Shown here in pieces: positions 52,555-61,438 of a stretch of DNA of 64,000 bases. Each line of letters starts with the position of its first letter. Position 1 is the first letter of the stretch. The translations under genes and the position numbers were made by a program. Location of the stretch: contig OZ241351.1 of assembly GCA_965200355.1 (NCBI GenBank), positions 1,984,001 to 2,048,000 of the forward strand. Direction: 5' to 3'. The notes beneath the pieces were generated by a model. It had not been told where the DNA came from. It ran no database searches and saw nothing but the letters and a program-made list of their open reading frames with translations. Origin of the DNA: Bin18 sp965200355. GTDB taxonomy: Bacteria; Desulfobacterota; Binatia; Bin18.

Positions 52555-52992
52555 CTAGGCTTCGTCTTTGGGGCCAAAGGAGTCGGTCGTGATTCGGCGC
52601 GATTTGAACTTCCACTCGCCGTCAACTCTGGCGTACTCGTCGTTATACCAACCTTTCATTTCCCATTTTTTGCCCTCGCGGTTCATGTGGACTTCCACAT
52701 AACACGTCCCGGTGGCCTGGTCCGGCCCGCTCAGATCAATGACGTGGTTATGGATGAAGGGCCGGGGCTGCATTGCCAAGCCGCCCTGAATCATGCTGCG
52801 CAGACCGTCGTGGCCCTGTGCGCCCGGCAGGCTGGGGTCGTCGGTCGAAAACGCGCCGTCTTCGGTAAAGAGATTGACGTAGCCGTCCAGGTCCTGCTGC
52901 CACACGCAGTGACAATACTGTAAGGGCAGGTTGCGAATCGCTTCGCGGTCGATCATTTCCTGCATTTGCGTCTCAAGGCTTTTGTCTACCAT
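52555..52992 (-). CDS. SnoaL/NTF2-like protein
   Basis: The 145-residue alpha+beta barrel protein has a family-typical opening (DREAIRNLPLQYCHCVWQQD), LFTEDGAFSTDDPSL, and a closing FKSRRITTDSFG. Members include bile acid dehydratase BaiE-like and polyketide cyclase-like enzymes, or ring-hydroxylating oxygenase small subunits. Its place between LLM and SDR/amidohydrolase genes suggests a catabolic step, not identified. Confidence 0.8.
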   Translation of the reverse strand: MVDKSLETQMQEMIDREAIRNLPLQYCHCVWQQDLDGYVNLFTEDGAFSTDDPSLPGAQGHDGLRSMIQGGLAMQPRPFIHNHVIDLSGPDQATGTCYVEVHMNREGKKWEMKGWYNDEYARVDGEWKFKSRRITTDSFGPKDEA

Positions 52993-53004
52993 GTGGTGCT
53001 CCTT

Positions 53005-53057
53005 TTTGAGTAGGTAGTAGGGAGTTTTTAGTGAGGGGCTAGTGGTGAGTGGTGAGT
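53005..53057. repeat. AGT-rich simple repeat
   Basis: A short run of GTAGGTAGTAGGGAG and AGTGGTGAGTGGTGAG copies lies between the SnoaL-like and SDR genes. It belongs to the same family as 41498-41536 and 52396-52466. Confidence 0.55.
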
Positions 53058-53067
53058 TCCTTCTGTA

Positions 53068-53868
53068 TCACTCCGGCAGAAAGGACGGACTGCCCGTTCT
53101 GGCGGTTTGGCCGCCGTCGGCGACAAAGGCTGCGCCTGTCACAAACGAGGCCAGGTCAGAGGCCAGAAACAGGATCACGTTGGCCATTTCTTCCGGTCGG
53201 CCCAGCCGCCCCATCGGAATAACTTCATCGAATTTCTCGGCAAACCCCGGTAACTCCAGGGCCGGCGCGATCAGCGGGGTGTCGATGGCTCCCGGACAAA
53301 TGCAGTTGGCCCGAATACCGGCGCGGGCATATTCCACGGCCACCACTCGGGTGAGATTGATGACCCCGGCCTTGGCCGCATTATACGCGGCAATGCCGTA
53401 GTCGGCCCGCAGACCCGAAATGGACGCGGTGTTGACGATGGCCCCGCCGCCGGTCTGACGCATGACCGGAATGGCCTTTTTCATGGCGTGAAAAACGGAC
53501 GACAAACCCAGGTCTATGGTCGTGTCCCAGACGCTGGTGTCCAGGTCAGCCGTGCGGGCCATGACGGGACTGTCCGGCCCGGCCGTGGGCAGCCCAAAGG
53601 CGTTATTATGCAGAAAGTCAAGGCGGCCAAAGGTGTCTGTCGTGGTTGCAATCATCCGGTCGAGGTCGGCCGGCTGGGTCACATCGGCGATGATGGCAAT
53701 CGCCTGGCCGCCGGCTGCCGTGATTGCGGCGACCACCGCCTTGGCGTTCTCGGCGTGAATATCCGCCACCGCAACCGCCCCACCGCGCTGGGCAAACCCC
53801 AATGCGGTGGCCCGGCCAATGCCCGAGGCCGCGCCCGTTACCAAACCGACTTTGCCGTGAAAATCCAT
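53068..53868 (-). CDS. Short-chain dehydrogenase/reductase
   Basis: The 266-residue SDR has VTGAASGIGRATALGFAQRG, the HNNAFGLP structural motif and catalytic YNAAKAGVINLTR, with serine in TASISGLRA. GAGGAGACAGAT precedes ATG 53868. It is 38 bp from the amidohydrolase start-side neighbour and likely co-transcribed with it. Confidence 0.92.
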   Translation of the reverse strand: MDFHGKVGLVTGAASGIGRATALGFAQRGGAVAVADIHAENAKAVVAAITAAGGQAIAIIADVTQPADLDRMIATTTDTFGRLDFLHNNAFGLPTAGPDSPVMARTADLDTSVWDTTIDLGLSSVFHAMKKAIPVMRQTGGGAIVNTASISGLRADYGIAAYNAAKAGVINLTRVVAVEYARAGIRANCICPGAIDTPLIAPALELPGFAEKFDEVIPMGRLGRPEEMANVILFLASDLASFVTGAAFVADGGQTARTGSPSFLPE

Positions 53869-53906
53869 ATCTGTCTCCTCCTTATCTGAATCCATGTCGA
53901 TTCAGC

Positions 53907-55025
53907 CTACTCCAGATTAAAAATCCGCGCGCCATTATCCCAGAACAGCTTGCGTTTGGACGCTTCGGGAATGGGCTGGTCAAGCATGGCCTGCACGCCC
54001 CACGGATAGGTGCCGTCCGGGTGCGGATAGTCAGAGTCCCAGGTGAAATTATCGTCGCCGACCAGATCGACCGCGGCTTTCATGGTGGGCTCGTCGCCCC
54101 GGAAGCCCACACACACATTGCTACGAAAGTAGGCGGTGGGCGGCCGGGTGAGATATTCGTGCTCGGCGTTCCCGCTGAATTGCCAGTGCTGCTCCATGCG
54201 TTGCAGCCAGTACGGAGTCCAGCCGCCGTCGCCCTCAACGTGGATCACTTTAAGCTGGGGGAATTTTTCAAAGATGCCGAACCAGATCAGGCCGGCCATG
54301 GCCGCCATGGCCTCAAACGGATGGGATAAAATATGACCGCTGGTATGGGTGTCCATGCGGTCGCCAAACGAGGGCACCGAGGCCGAAGCCGAGTCATGGG
54401 TTGAGATGGGTTTGCCCAGCCTTTCAATGGTTGCCCACAGCGGATGGTAGTCTTCATGCCACAGCGTGCGGCCCCCAACCGGGTTGGGCCGCATATAATA
54501 GCTGACGCAGCCGTTTGCCGCGGCGCGCTCGGCCTCTTTGATGGCTTCTTCCGGCTCCTGCATGGGCAGGGCCGCGGCCCAGCGCAGGCGCTCGGGCGCT
54601 ACGGAGGTGTAGTCCGCGGCCCAGTTATTATAGGCCCGGCAGCAGGCCGCCAGTAATTTGGTGTCGCGGAACTCGCGGCCCAGCATCTGGCCGGTATAGG
54701 TCGGGTAGAGAATCTGGACATCCACGCCTTGCTCGTCCATGTCCATGAGGCGGCTTGCGGCGCTGAAGCCGGTTTCCTTGGCCCGCTCAAAGCGCTCCAG
54801 GGCCGTATACGCGGCCTTGAGAAACGCCTTGGCCGCCATTGGGTATTTGCCCTTTTCGCGCGTAAACGACTCGCCCTCAACCAGAAAGGTCCGGCGGCCC
54901 GAGCCTGGGGCCTCGCCCATCCGGGGCGCTTCGGCCTTATAGCCATCTTCCATATGCCGTTCCCATAGCCAATCCGGCTCCATCATATGAGAATCGGTAT
55001 CGACAATTTTGAACCCGTCACGCAT
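53907..55025 (-). CDS. TIM-barrel amidohydrolase family 2 protein
   Basis: The 372-residue protein begins IVDTDSHMMEPDWLWERHM, supplying an H near the N terminus as in amidohydrolase-2 decarboxylases/hydrolases. Other family blocks are LKVIHVEGDGGWTPYWLQRM and WDSDYPHPDGTYPWG with metal-ligand histidine and aspartate. Relatives include ACMSD-type decarboxylases. Specificity unknown. It heads the SDR-containing leftward unit. Confidence 0.88.
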   Translation of the reverse strand: MRDGFKIVDTDSHMMEPDWLWERHMEDGYKAEAPRMGEAPGSGRRTFLVEGESFTREKGKYPMAAKAFLKAAYTALERFERAKETGFSAASRLMDMDEQGVDVQILYPTYTGQMLGREFRDTKLLAACCRAYNNWAADYTSVAPERLRWAAALPMQEPEEAIKEAERAAANGCVSYYMRPNPVGGRTLWHEDYHPLWATIERLGKPISTHDSASASVPSFGDRMDTHTSGHILSHPFEAMAAMAGLIWFGIFEKFPQLKVIHVEGDGGWTPYWLQRMEQHWQFSGNAEHEYLTRPPTAYFRSNVCVGFRGDEPTMKAAVDLVGDDNFTWDSDYPHPDGTYPWGVQAMLDQPIPEASKRKLFWDNGARIFNLE

Positions 55026-55149
55026 GGTCGTGTTCCTCCTATTTCATGGGCCATAGCATCTTGGGCCGGTGGGGCCAAGAGATTCGACGGGCCAGGGGTG
55101 TCCTGCGCAGGGATGCGGGCAGGATGCCCGCGCTCCCAGGGCGGCCTTG

Positions 55150-55240
55150 GGCAACCACGGGGGGCAGGGCAACCACAGGGGGCAGGGCAACCACAGGGGG
55201 CAGGGCAACCACAGGGGATTGCCCCTACGGGGGGCAGGCT
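55150..55240. repeat. 18-bp tandem repeat array
   Basis: GCAACCAC recurs at 55151, 55169, 55187 and 55205, a strict 18-bp period with unit close to GGCAACCACAGGGGGCAG. It ends in TTGCCCCTAC, which pairs with the repeated GGGCAA. It lies in the 257-bp spacer upstream of mod and seems to be an expanded form of the GGGCAACC/GGTTGCCC element. Confidence 0.85.
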
Positions 55241-55282
55241 GGACAACGGCGCTCTGGACTCGGTATTTTGCAGATACTCACA

Positions 55283-58186
55283 ATGGCAAACTCCAAGAAA
55301 AATGAGGCGAAACAGGTCATCAGCTACCGCTACGGCGACAAGCGCAAGAACAATCCACACGTTGGCATGGTCGATACCGTCAGCGATGGGGTGGAAGGAC
55401 AAACCGCGTGGGCCTATGACCCGCATATTGACCCCACGCTCAACTTTGATACCGCCCGTGCCGGCATTGAAAACCTGATTGACAATGCCTTGGCCTCGGG
55501 CGACGCGGCGGTCATGCGCCAAGCCCTGGAACGGCTCAAGCGGCTGCACGCCCCGTATCTCAACTGGACCGGCAAAGCCGAGCGGACCAGTTTTGAAGTT
55601 GATACGGTGTCGCTGCACGTCCACGAGCGGATTGACCCGGCCACGATTCTGGCCGCGGTCCAGAAACGCATGAAGGGCGCAAAAGGCCAGAGCACAGCAG
55701 GCTTCCAGCCCGACCTGTTTGCCGCGCCGTTTGAGAACTTGCCCTTGCGGGAAGCCATCGACTTCTACACACACGAGCGTGATTGGGCCAACCGGCTGAT
55801 TGCCGGTGATTCGCTCTTGGTCATGAATTCACTGCTACAGAAGGAGAGCATGGCCGGGCGGGTGCAGATGATCTATATCGACCCCCCGTATGGCATCAAA
55901 TACGGCTCAAACTTCCAGCCATTTACCAACAAGCGGGATGTGAAGGACCGTAGCGACCATGACCTGACCCAAGAGCCAGAGATGATTAAGGCGTTCCGGG
56001 ACACGTGGGAGTTGGGGATTCATTCGTATCTCAGCTACCTGCGTGACCGTTTGTTGCTGGCACGGGAACTGCTGCACGAGTCGGGAAGTGTGTTTGTGCA
56101 GATTTCTGACGAGAACGTGCATCATGTGCGGGAGATAATGGATGAGGTGTTTGGGGCGAAGAATTTTGTCAGCCAACTCTCTTTCAGGAAGACGAGCAAT
56201 CTTGCGGCAGACTATATACCAACGGAATCGGATTTCCTTCTTTTCTATTCTATGCGAAAAACCGTGAAAATTTGAAATATCACCAACTTTTCGCGAACAA
56301 GGACTATAGTAACGTATCAACAGATTCCTTTGGTTGTATTGAGTTCTTGAACGGAGATTGGCGACGGCTAAATAGCAATGAGAAAGCGAATCCTAAAATA
56401 GTAGAGAATCAAGGGAAACTCTTTGGCCTGGGAGACCTGACCTCCTCGCATGTTTCGTATGCTGAACCTTTTAATTTTTGTGGAAGGACCTTTTCGCCCA
56501 AGACACGATATTGGTCTACTACGGAAATGGGTCTATCCAGACTTGCTATGAGTCGCAGGCTGGCAACGGTCGGCGATACCTTGAGATATCGGCGTCATTT
56601 TGAAGATTTTCCAGTCTTTTTTCTCGGCAACAACTGGACGGATACGGGTACGGGGACACAGACTGACTCTCGTACCTACGTTGTACAAACAGGTATAAAA
56701 GTCATCGAACGTTGCCTCCTCATGACCACCGACCCCGGCGATTTGGTCCTCGACCCGACCTGCGGTTCTGGCACGACCGCTTTTGTTGCTGAAAAATGGG
56801 GCCGGCGTTGGATTACGACCGATACGTCGCGGGTGGCTGTCACGTTGGCGAAACAACGGCTGATGACGGCAAGCTATGACTACTACGCGCTCAAATATCC
56901 TCACGAAGGCTTGAAGGGCGGCTTTGTCTACAAGACCGTGCCGCATATCACGTTGAAGTCGATTGCGAATAATGCGGAGATCGACGAAATCTACGAACGG
57001 ATGCACCCGGCAGTTGCGCAGGCGTTGGGGGAGGTGAATAGGACCCTCACCCCAACCCCTCTCCCTCTGGGAGAGGGTGGCCCGAAGCGGAGCGAAGGGC
57101 CGGGTGAGGGCAAGGGACTAAAGGAATGGGAAGTCCCGTTCGACTTTCCCGCAGACTGGCCAGAGGCCGCCCGCGTCCCTTTTGACGCCTTCCACACCGC
57201 TCGTCAGGCCATGCAGCAACAGATGGACGCCTCCATTGCGGCCCAGGCCGACCAGGAAACCCTGTACGACCAGCCCCAGGTGTCTAAAAACCGACTCCGT
57301 ATCACTGGCCCCTTTACCGTCGAAGCGGTGCCTTTCCCTACGGTGTTGGGCTTGGACGAAGCCGAGCAACCCCCTCACGCCGATGCCAGCGTTGCCCGCT
57401 CTGGCGAAACCGCCCGCCAAGGCCAATGGCGGGATGAACTGCTGAAAGCTGGCATTCGTGGCAAAGGGGGTCAACAACTGCAACTGGCCGACCTGGAACC
57501 GCTGCCAGATACACGCTACCTCCACGCCGTTGGTACGCTGGCCGACACGGGCGAGCGTATGGCCGTCAGCTTTGGCCCGCAGCACGCCGCCCTGGAGCAA
57601 CGCCAGGTTGAAATCGCCCTGCGTGAAGCCGGCGCACTCTTTCCCCTGCCCACCATGCTGGTGTTCTGCGCTTTCACTTTCGACCCGGAAGCCGCCAAAG
57701 ACATTGACCACATCAAGGGCATTACTGCCCTCAAAGTCCAGATGAATACTGATCTATTGACCGAAGACCTGAAAAAAGCCCGGACCAGCAACGAATCGTT
57801 CTGGCTCATGGGCCAGCCTGATGTCGAGATTCACCCACTGAAAAACGGACGGTATCAGGTCGAACCACGGCTTTGACTACTTCGATACTAAAACTGGTGA
57901 ACTGAAATCGGGCGGCAAGAGCAATATCGCCATGTGGTCGCTGGATACCGATTATGACGACCGTTCGCTCTTCCCCAGACAGGTCTTCTTCCCCATGTCC
58001 AGCGCCAAAGACGGCTGGAACAAGCTGAAAAAAGACATCAAAGCCGAGTTGAACGACGACCTGCTGGCTCGGTTCCAGGGCACAAAATCCCTGCCCTTTG
58101 AGCCGGGCGACAACCGGCGCATTGCCGTCAAGATCGTTGACGACCGCGGCATTGAAAGCCTCAAGGTGATGGATATCCCAGATTGA
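55283..58186 (+). pseudogene. mod: Type III DNA methyltransferase (Mod) with two frameshifts
   Basis: Three open segments together make a Mod protein of about 965 residues. Segment 1 (55283-56275) has the catalytic motif YIDPPYGIKYGSNFQPF. Segment 2 (from about 56254 to 57876) has the SAM motif LDPTCGSGTTAFVAEKWG. Segment 3 (about 57866-58186) carries the ending GFDYFDTKTGELKSGGKSNI. Motif order DPPY before the SAM motif is the beta class expected of N6-adenine type III enzymes. Break 1: TCTAT is duplicated at 56244-56253; removing one copy restores LLFYAKNRENLKYHQLF. Break 2: near 57864-57868, where two bases appear lost before HGFDYF. A 74-bp palindromic element lies in frame at 57043-57116. 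The res partner follows. Confidence 0.85.
57043..57116 (+). repeat. Palindromic element inserted in frame inside mod
   Basis: CCCTCACCC at 57044-57052 is the inverse complement of GGGTGAGGG at 57102-57110. Inside are CTCTCCCTCTGGGAGAG and GGCCCGAAGCGGAGCGAAGGGCC stems. It encodes LTPTPLPLGEGG and following residues between VNR and KGLKEWEVPFDFP without shifting the frame. Related repeats occur at 42668-42762 and 58189-58232. Confidence 0.8.
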
Positions 58187-58188
58187 TG

Positions 58189-58232
58189 ACCCTCACCCTA
58201 GCCCTCTCCCTCCAGGGGGAGAGGGAATTGGG
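58189..58232. repeat. Palindromic CCCTCACCCTAGCCC repeat between mod and res
   Basis: CCCTCACCCTAGCCCTCTCCCTCCAGGG-type sequence with a CTCTCCCTCC/GGGGGAGAG stem begins 3 bp after the mod stop. It matches the repeat at 42668 closely. Confidence 0.8.
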
Positions 58233-58289
58233 CCACTCAAGGCGCGTCGGCAACAGGAAAAACGCCTCCCCCTCCAGGGAATGAAAAGC

Positions 58290-61100
58290 ATGACCCATAC
58301 CTCCCTCATCATCAACACGCCTTACGATAAGCCGCAGCAGCATTGGGCGCAGGACGAACGGGGGCGGGTTCTCCAGGCCGTGGAGGGCCGCCGTAAAGCC
58401 GCCTATGACATTGTTGATACCCGCACCAACACCCGGCGGGTTGAGGAGCTGGAGCTGGTCAATCGGATCCGCCCCCGGGTGGACGAGTGGCGGGAGGCCG
58501 GCTATCCGGGTGTGACCAGCGTCACCCGCCGCCTGCTTGAACACTGGCACGACCGTGAGGCCCGCCAACTGTCGTTTTACTTCTGCCAACTCGATGCGAT
58601 TGAAACCCTTATCTGGTGGGTTGAAGGCCCGCCGGCGTTCAAACAAGGCATCCATCTGCCCGGCGATGGCGGTCCCTGGGAGCGTCTTTGTAATAAGATG
58701 GCAACCGGCTCCGGGAAGACCACACTCATGGGCCTTATTATTGCCTGGCAGGTGTTGAACGCTTTGACCGATTCCAAACGGAGAGCATTTTCCCGCGCCA
58801 TTTTTGTTGTGGCCCCGAGTCTGACTGTCAAGGAGCGCTTGCAAGTGCTCTATCCGGGCCATGAGAAGAATGTCTACGACGAGTTCCGGGTGTGTCCGAA
58901 TGAGGCTTTGCGTCGGAAGGTTAATCAAGCCGCCCTTCTGGTAGAGAACTGGCACAGCCTCATGCCGCTCAAGGAGCCGAAGCGTTCCGTTGTCAAAAAG
59001 GGCGCAGAAAGTGATGAGGCTTTTACCCGGCGCGTGTTAGGCAAGCTGGCCGGTTATAAGCATATCGTGGTGATCAATGACGAAGCGCACCATGCCTACC
59101 GCCAGCGGGCCGAGGTCAAAGTCAGCAAAAGAGAAGCCCAGGAATTCGGCATTGATCTGGAAGAAGCCACCCGGTGGATAGAAGGGCTCGACCGTATCCA
59201 CAAGACCCGCCATATTCGCCGCTGTTTCGACCTCTCAGCGACCCCCTTTGCCCCAACCGGAAAGAAGTCCACCGAAAAGGGGCTGTTCGACTGGATCGTT
59301 TCTGATTTTGGGCTGAATGACGCCATTGAAGCCGGATTAGTCAAGACGCCGCGGGTGGTTGTCCGTGACGATGCCCTGGCCAACGCCCAAACCTATCGAA
59401 GCAAGCTGTATCACCTCTATAACGAAGCGGAAGTGAAGGCCGACCTGAATCGGAAGGCCGCCCCGCACGAACCTTTACCGGATGTGGTGCAGAAGGCGTA
59501 TACGCTTTTAGCCTACGATTGGCGCGAAATAGCCAAGGACTGGAAGGACAAGGGGCATGATATCCCACCGGTCCTGCTGACGGTCTGCAATCGGACTGAG
59601 AGTGCTGCCCGTCTTGAGCGTTTCTTCAATGATGGAGACTGCCTTATTCCCGAGACGCACAATCCTGAAAGGACGCTCCGGGTGGATTCTCGGGTGCTGG
59701 AAAAAGCCGAACGTGGGGAATCGATCACGAAAAATAAGGACTGTGCCGAACGGCTGGCGGCGATTCTGAATGCTTCGGGGTTGCCTGATGACAGACGCGA
59801 GGAGTTATTACACGCCAAGCAGGAAGAACAGTTGCGCGCCCTCGTTGATACAGTTGGCAAACGGGGAAAACCCGGCCAGCACCTCCAACATGTCATCTCT
59901 GTCGCCATGCTGTCGGAAGGCTGGGATGCAGCGAATGTGACCCCCATCATGGGCCTGCGCGCCTTTACGAGTCAATTGCTGTGCGAGCAGGTCATTGGTC
60001 GGGGGCTGCGGCGGGTGTCGTACAAGCGCGATGATGACGGATTATTCTCGCCGGAATATGTCAATGTCTTTGGCGTTCTACTGGCGATCTTTCAAGACGT
60101 TGGAGAAGGCGGCGTAGTCCCGCCCCCGCCAAAGCCCAGCGTGCAAGTTGAAGTCGTCCCCGGACGTAAGCAGTATGAAATCCGCTGGCCGAATGTGGCC
60201 CGCATTGAAACGCTGCTCCGCCCCACGCTGGACCTGGATTTGAATACGGTAGAACTCCTGAGCTTGGACCCCGCCCAGACGCCCCTCTCTGCGGAAGTTG
60301 CTCCGGCCCTGACCGGGCAGACTGATTGGTCCAAGCTCAGCACTATTGACCTGGAGCGGGCGGTTGAGGAATTTCGGCTGCAAAATCTCATCTTCCGAGC
60401 AGCCCGGAAGTTATATCTTCAACATGCGGACGCCTTCTCAGGCGATATGTCCTATTTGGCGGCGCAATTGGTGCGGTTGGCAGAAGCGTTTCTGGCCAGC
60501 AATAAACTCGTCCTCCCCAGTCTGTGGCATCAAGACCCGGTCCGGCGTCGCCTCCTGATTGCGCTGAATATGGACACCGTGGTCGGTCATGTCAGTCGCT
60601 TCGTGCGCAAGCAGAATACCGAGCAATTACAGATTTGCTTCGACCCGGAACGGGCGACGGGCTCAACCGCGGGTATGCGCACCTGGTACACCACCAAACC
60701 GTGTCAGGTCACGGTGAAATCGCACATCAGTCATGCTGTGTATGACAGTGTGTGGGAGAAGGCGGTTGCGGATATGTGTGAAACCGAGTCGTCTGTCTCG
60801 GCTTGGGTCAAGAATGACCACTTGGACTTTAAGGTCCGGTATCTGTATCGGGGTGCAGCCCGAAACTTTGTGCCGGATTATCTGATTCGCTTCCGCAACG
60901 GCACGACGCTGGTCTTAGAAGTCAAAGGCCAGGACAGCGAGCAGAACCGAGCGAAACGCGCGGCTATGGACATCTGGATGCGGGCGGTGAATGAACAGGG
61001 CGGTTTTGGACAGTGGAGTTTCGCGGTGGTGTTCGAGCCGGCAAGGATTCGGGACGCGGTGAGGGCGCAGGCGGAGCGTGTCCAGCCGCTTACGCGATGA
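58290..61100 (+). CDS. res: Type III restriction endonuclease Res subunit
   Basis: The 936-residue protein is a superfamily 2 helicase-nuclease. KMATGSGKTTLMGL (Walker A, about 138-145), VINDEAHHAYR (motif II), FDLSATPFAPTG (motif III) and AMLSEGWDAANV with EQVIGRGLRR (motifs V-VI) are intact. The C-terminal nuclease has VPDYLIRFRNGTTLVLEVKGQ, a PD...ExK site. ATG 58290 has AGGGA 9 bp upstream; ATG 58281 would lie directly on that site. It needs Mod for target recognition, so the two mod frameshifts may silence it. Its end overlaps the remnant ATPase frame on the other strand. Confidence 0.93.
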   Translation: MTHTSLIINTPYDKPQQHWAQDERGRVLQAVEGRRKAAYDIVDTRTNTRRVEELELVNRIRPRVDEWREAGYPGVTSVTRRLLEHWHDREARQLSFYFCQLDAIETLIWWVEGPPAFKQGIHLPGDGGPWERLCNKMATGSGKTTLMGLIIAWQVLNALTDSKRRAFSRAIFVVAPSLTVKERLQVLYPGHEKNVYDEFRVCPNEALRRKVNQAALLVENWHSLMPLKEPKRSVVKKGAESDEAFTRRVLGKLAGYKHIVVINDEAHHAYRQRAEVKVSKREAQEFGIDLEEATRWIEGLDRIHKTRHIRRCFDLSATPFAPTGKKSTEKGLFDWIVSDFGLNDAIEAGLVKTPRVVVRDDALANAQTYRSKLYHLYNEAEVKADLNRKAAPHEPLPDVVQKAYTLLAYDWREIAKDWKDKGHDIPPVLLTVCNRTESAARLERFFNDGDCLIPETHNPERTLRVDSRVLEKAERGESITKNKDCAERLAAILNASGLPDDRREELLHAKQEEQLRALVDTVGKRGKPGQHLQHVISVAMLSEGWDAANVTPIMGLRAFTSQLLCEQVIGRGLRRVSYKRDDDGLFSPEYVNVFGVLLAIFQDVGEGGVVPPPPKPSVQVEVVPGRKQYEIRWPNVARIETLLRPTLDLDLNTVELLSLDPAQTPLSAEVAPALTGQTDWSKLSTIDLERAVEEFRLQNLIFRAARKLYLQHADAFSGDMSYLAAQLVRLAEAFLASNKLVLPSLWHQDPVRRRLLIALNMDTVVGHVSRFVRKQNTEQLQICFDPERATGSTAGMRTWYTTKPCQVTVKSHISHAVYDSVWEKAVADMCETESSVSAWVKNDHLDFKVRYLYRGAARNFVPDYLIRFRNGTTLVLEVKGQDSEQNRAKRAAMDIWMRAVNEQGGFGQWSFAVVFEPARIRDAVRAQAERVQPLTR

Positions 61101-61333
61101 TATCCCCACCCCAGAGCCGACGCAAAAACAGCTCGACCGGCAGCACCTCAATCCCGCCTTAGCTCGGGAGCCGCGCTTAACTCGCGAAACGTATCCGCTT
61201 CAAGCAGGTCGTAGAATGTCGCCTGGGGGAAGAGGGTTCTCAGCAGGGTGCTTTTTCCCGTCTGGCGTGGGCCAAACAGGAAGAGCGAACTGTGTTGCAG
61301 GAGGGCCTGAAACGCCAATATGCGGGAAAACAT
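61090..61333 (-). pseudogene. AAA ATPase with internal deletion (DUF4143-type)
   Basis: A 61-residue N-terminal fragment (61148-61333) reads SSLFLFGPRQTGKSTLLRTL with an intact P-loop, then stops. Immediately after, in another frame, comes GIEVLPVELFLRRLWGGDII and a stop at 61090-61092. That matches the usual C-terminal ending of these P-loop ATPases. The middle, around 300 residues, is missing. The remnant converges on and overlaps res by 11 bp. Confidence 0.7.
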
Positions 61334-61438
61334 GGGGTCATGGAAATCAGCAAGAGCGTTGCGGATATGGTGCGAATCTAAGCAATATCGCTGCTTGGCT
61401 GGGAGTTTCCTTTTCTCCTTGTGTCTTTCGTTCGTCTC

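Noticed and set aside
55150..55222. Possible CRISPR array
   Set aside because: The 18-bp units are contiguous with no unique spacers, and no cas genes are nearby.
55069..55305. Glycine/histidine-repeat open frame (GNHRGQ repeats)
   Set aside because: It is a translation of the 18-bp DNA tandem array with no start signal; the array is better described as a repeat.
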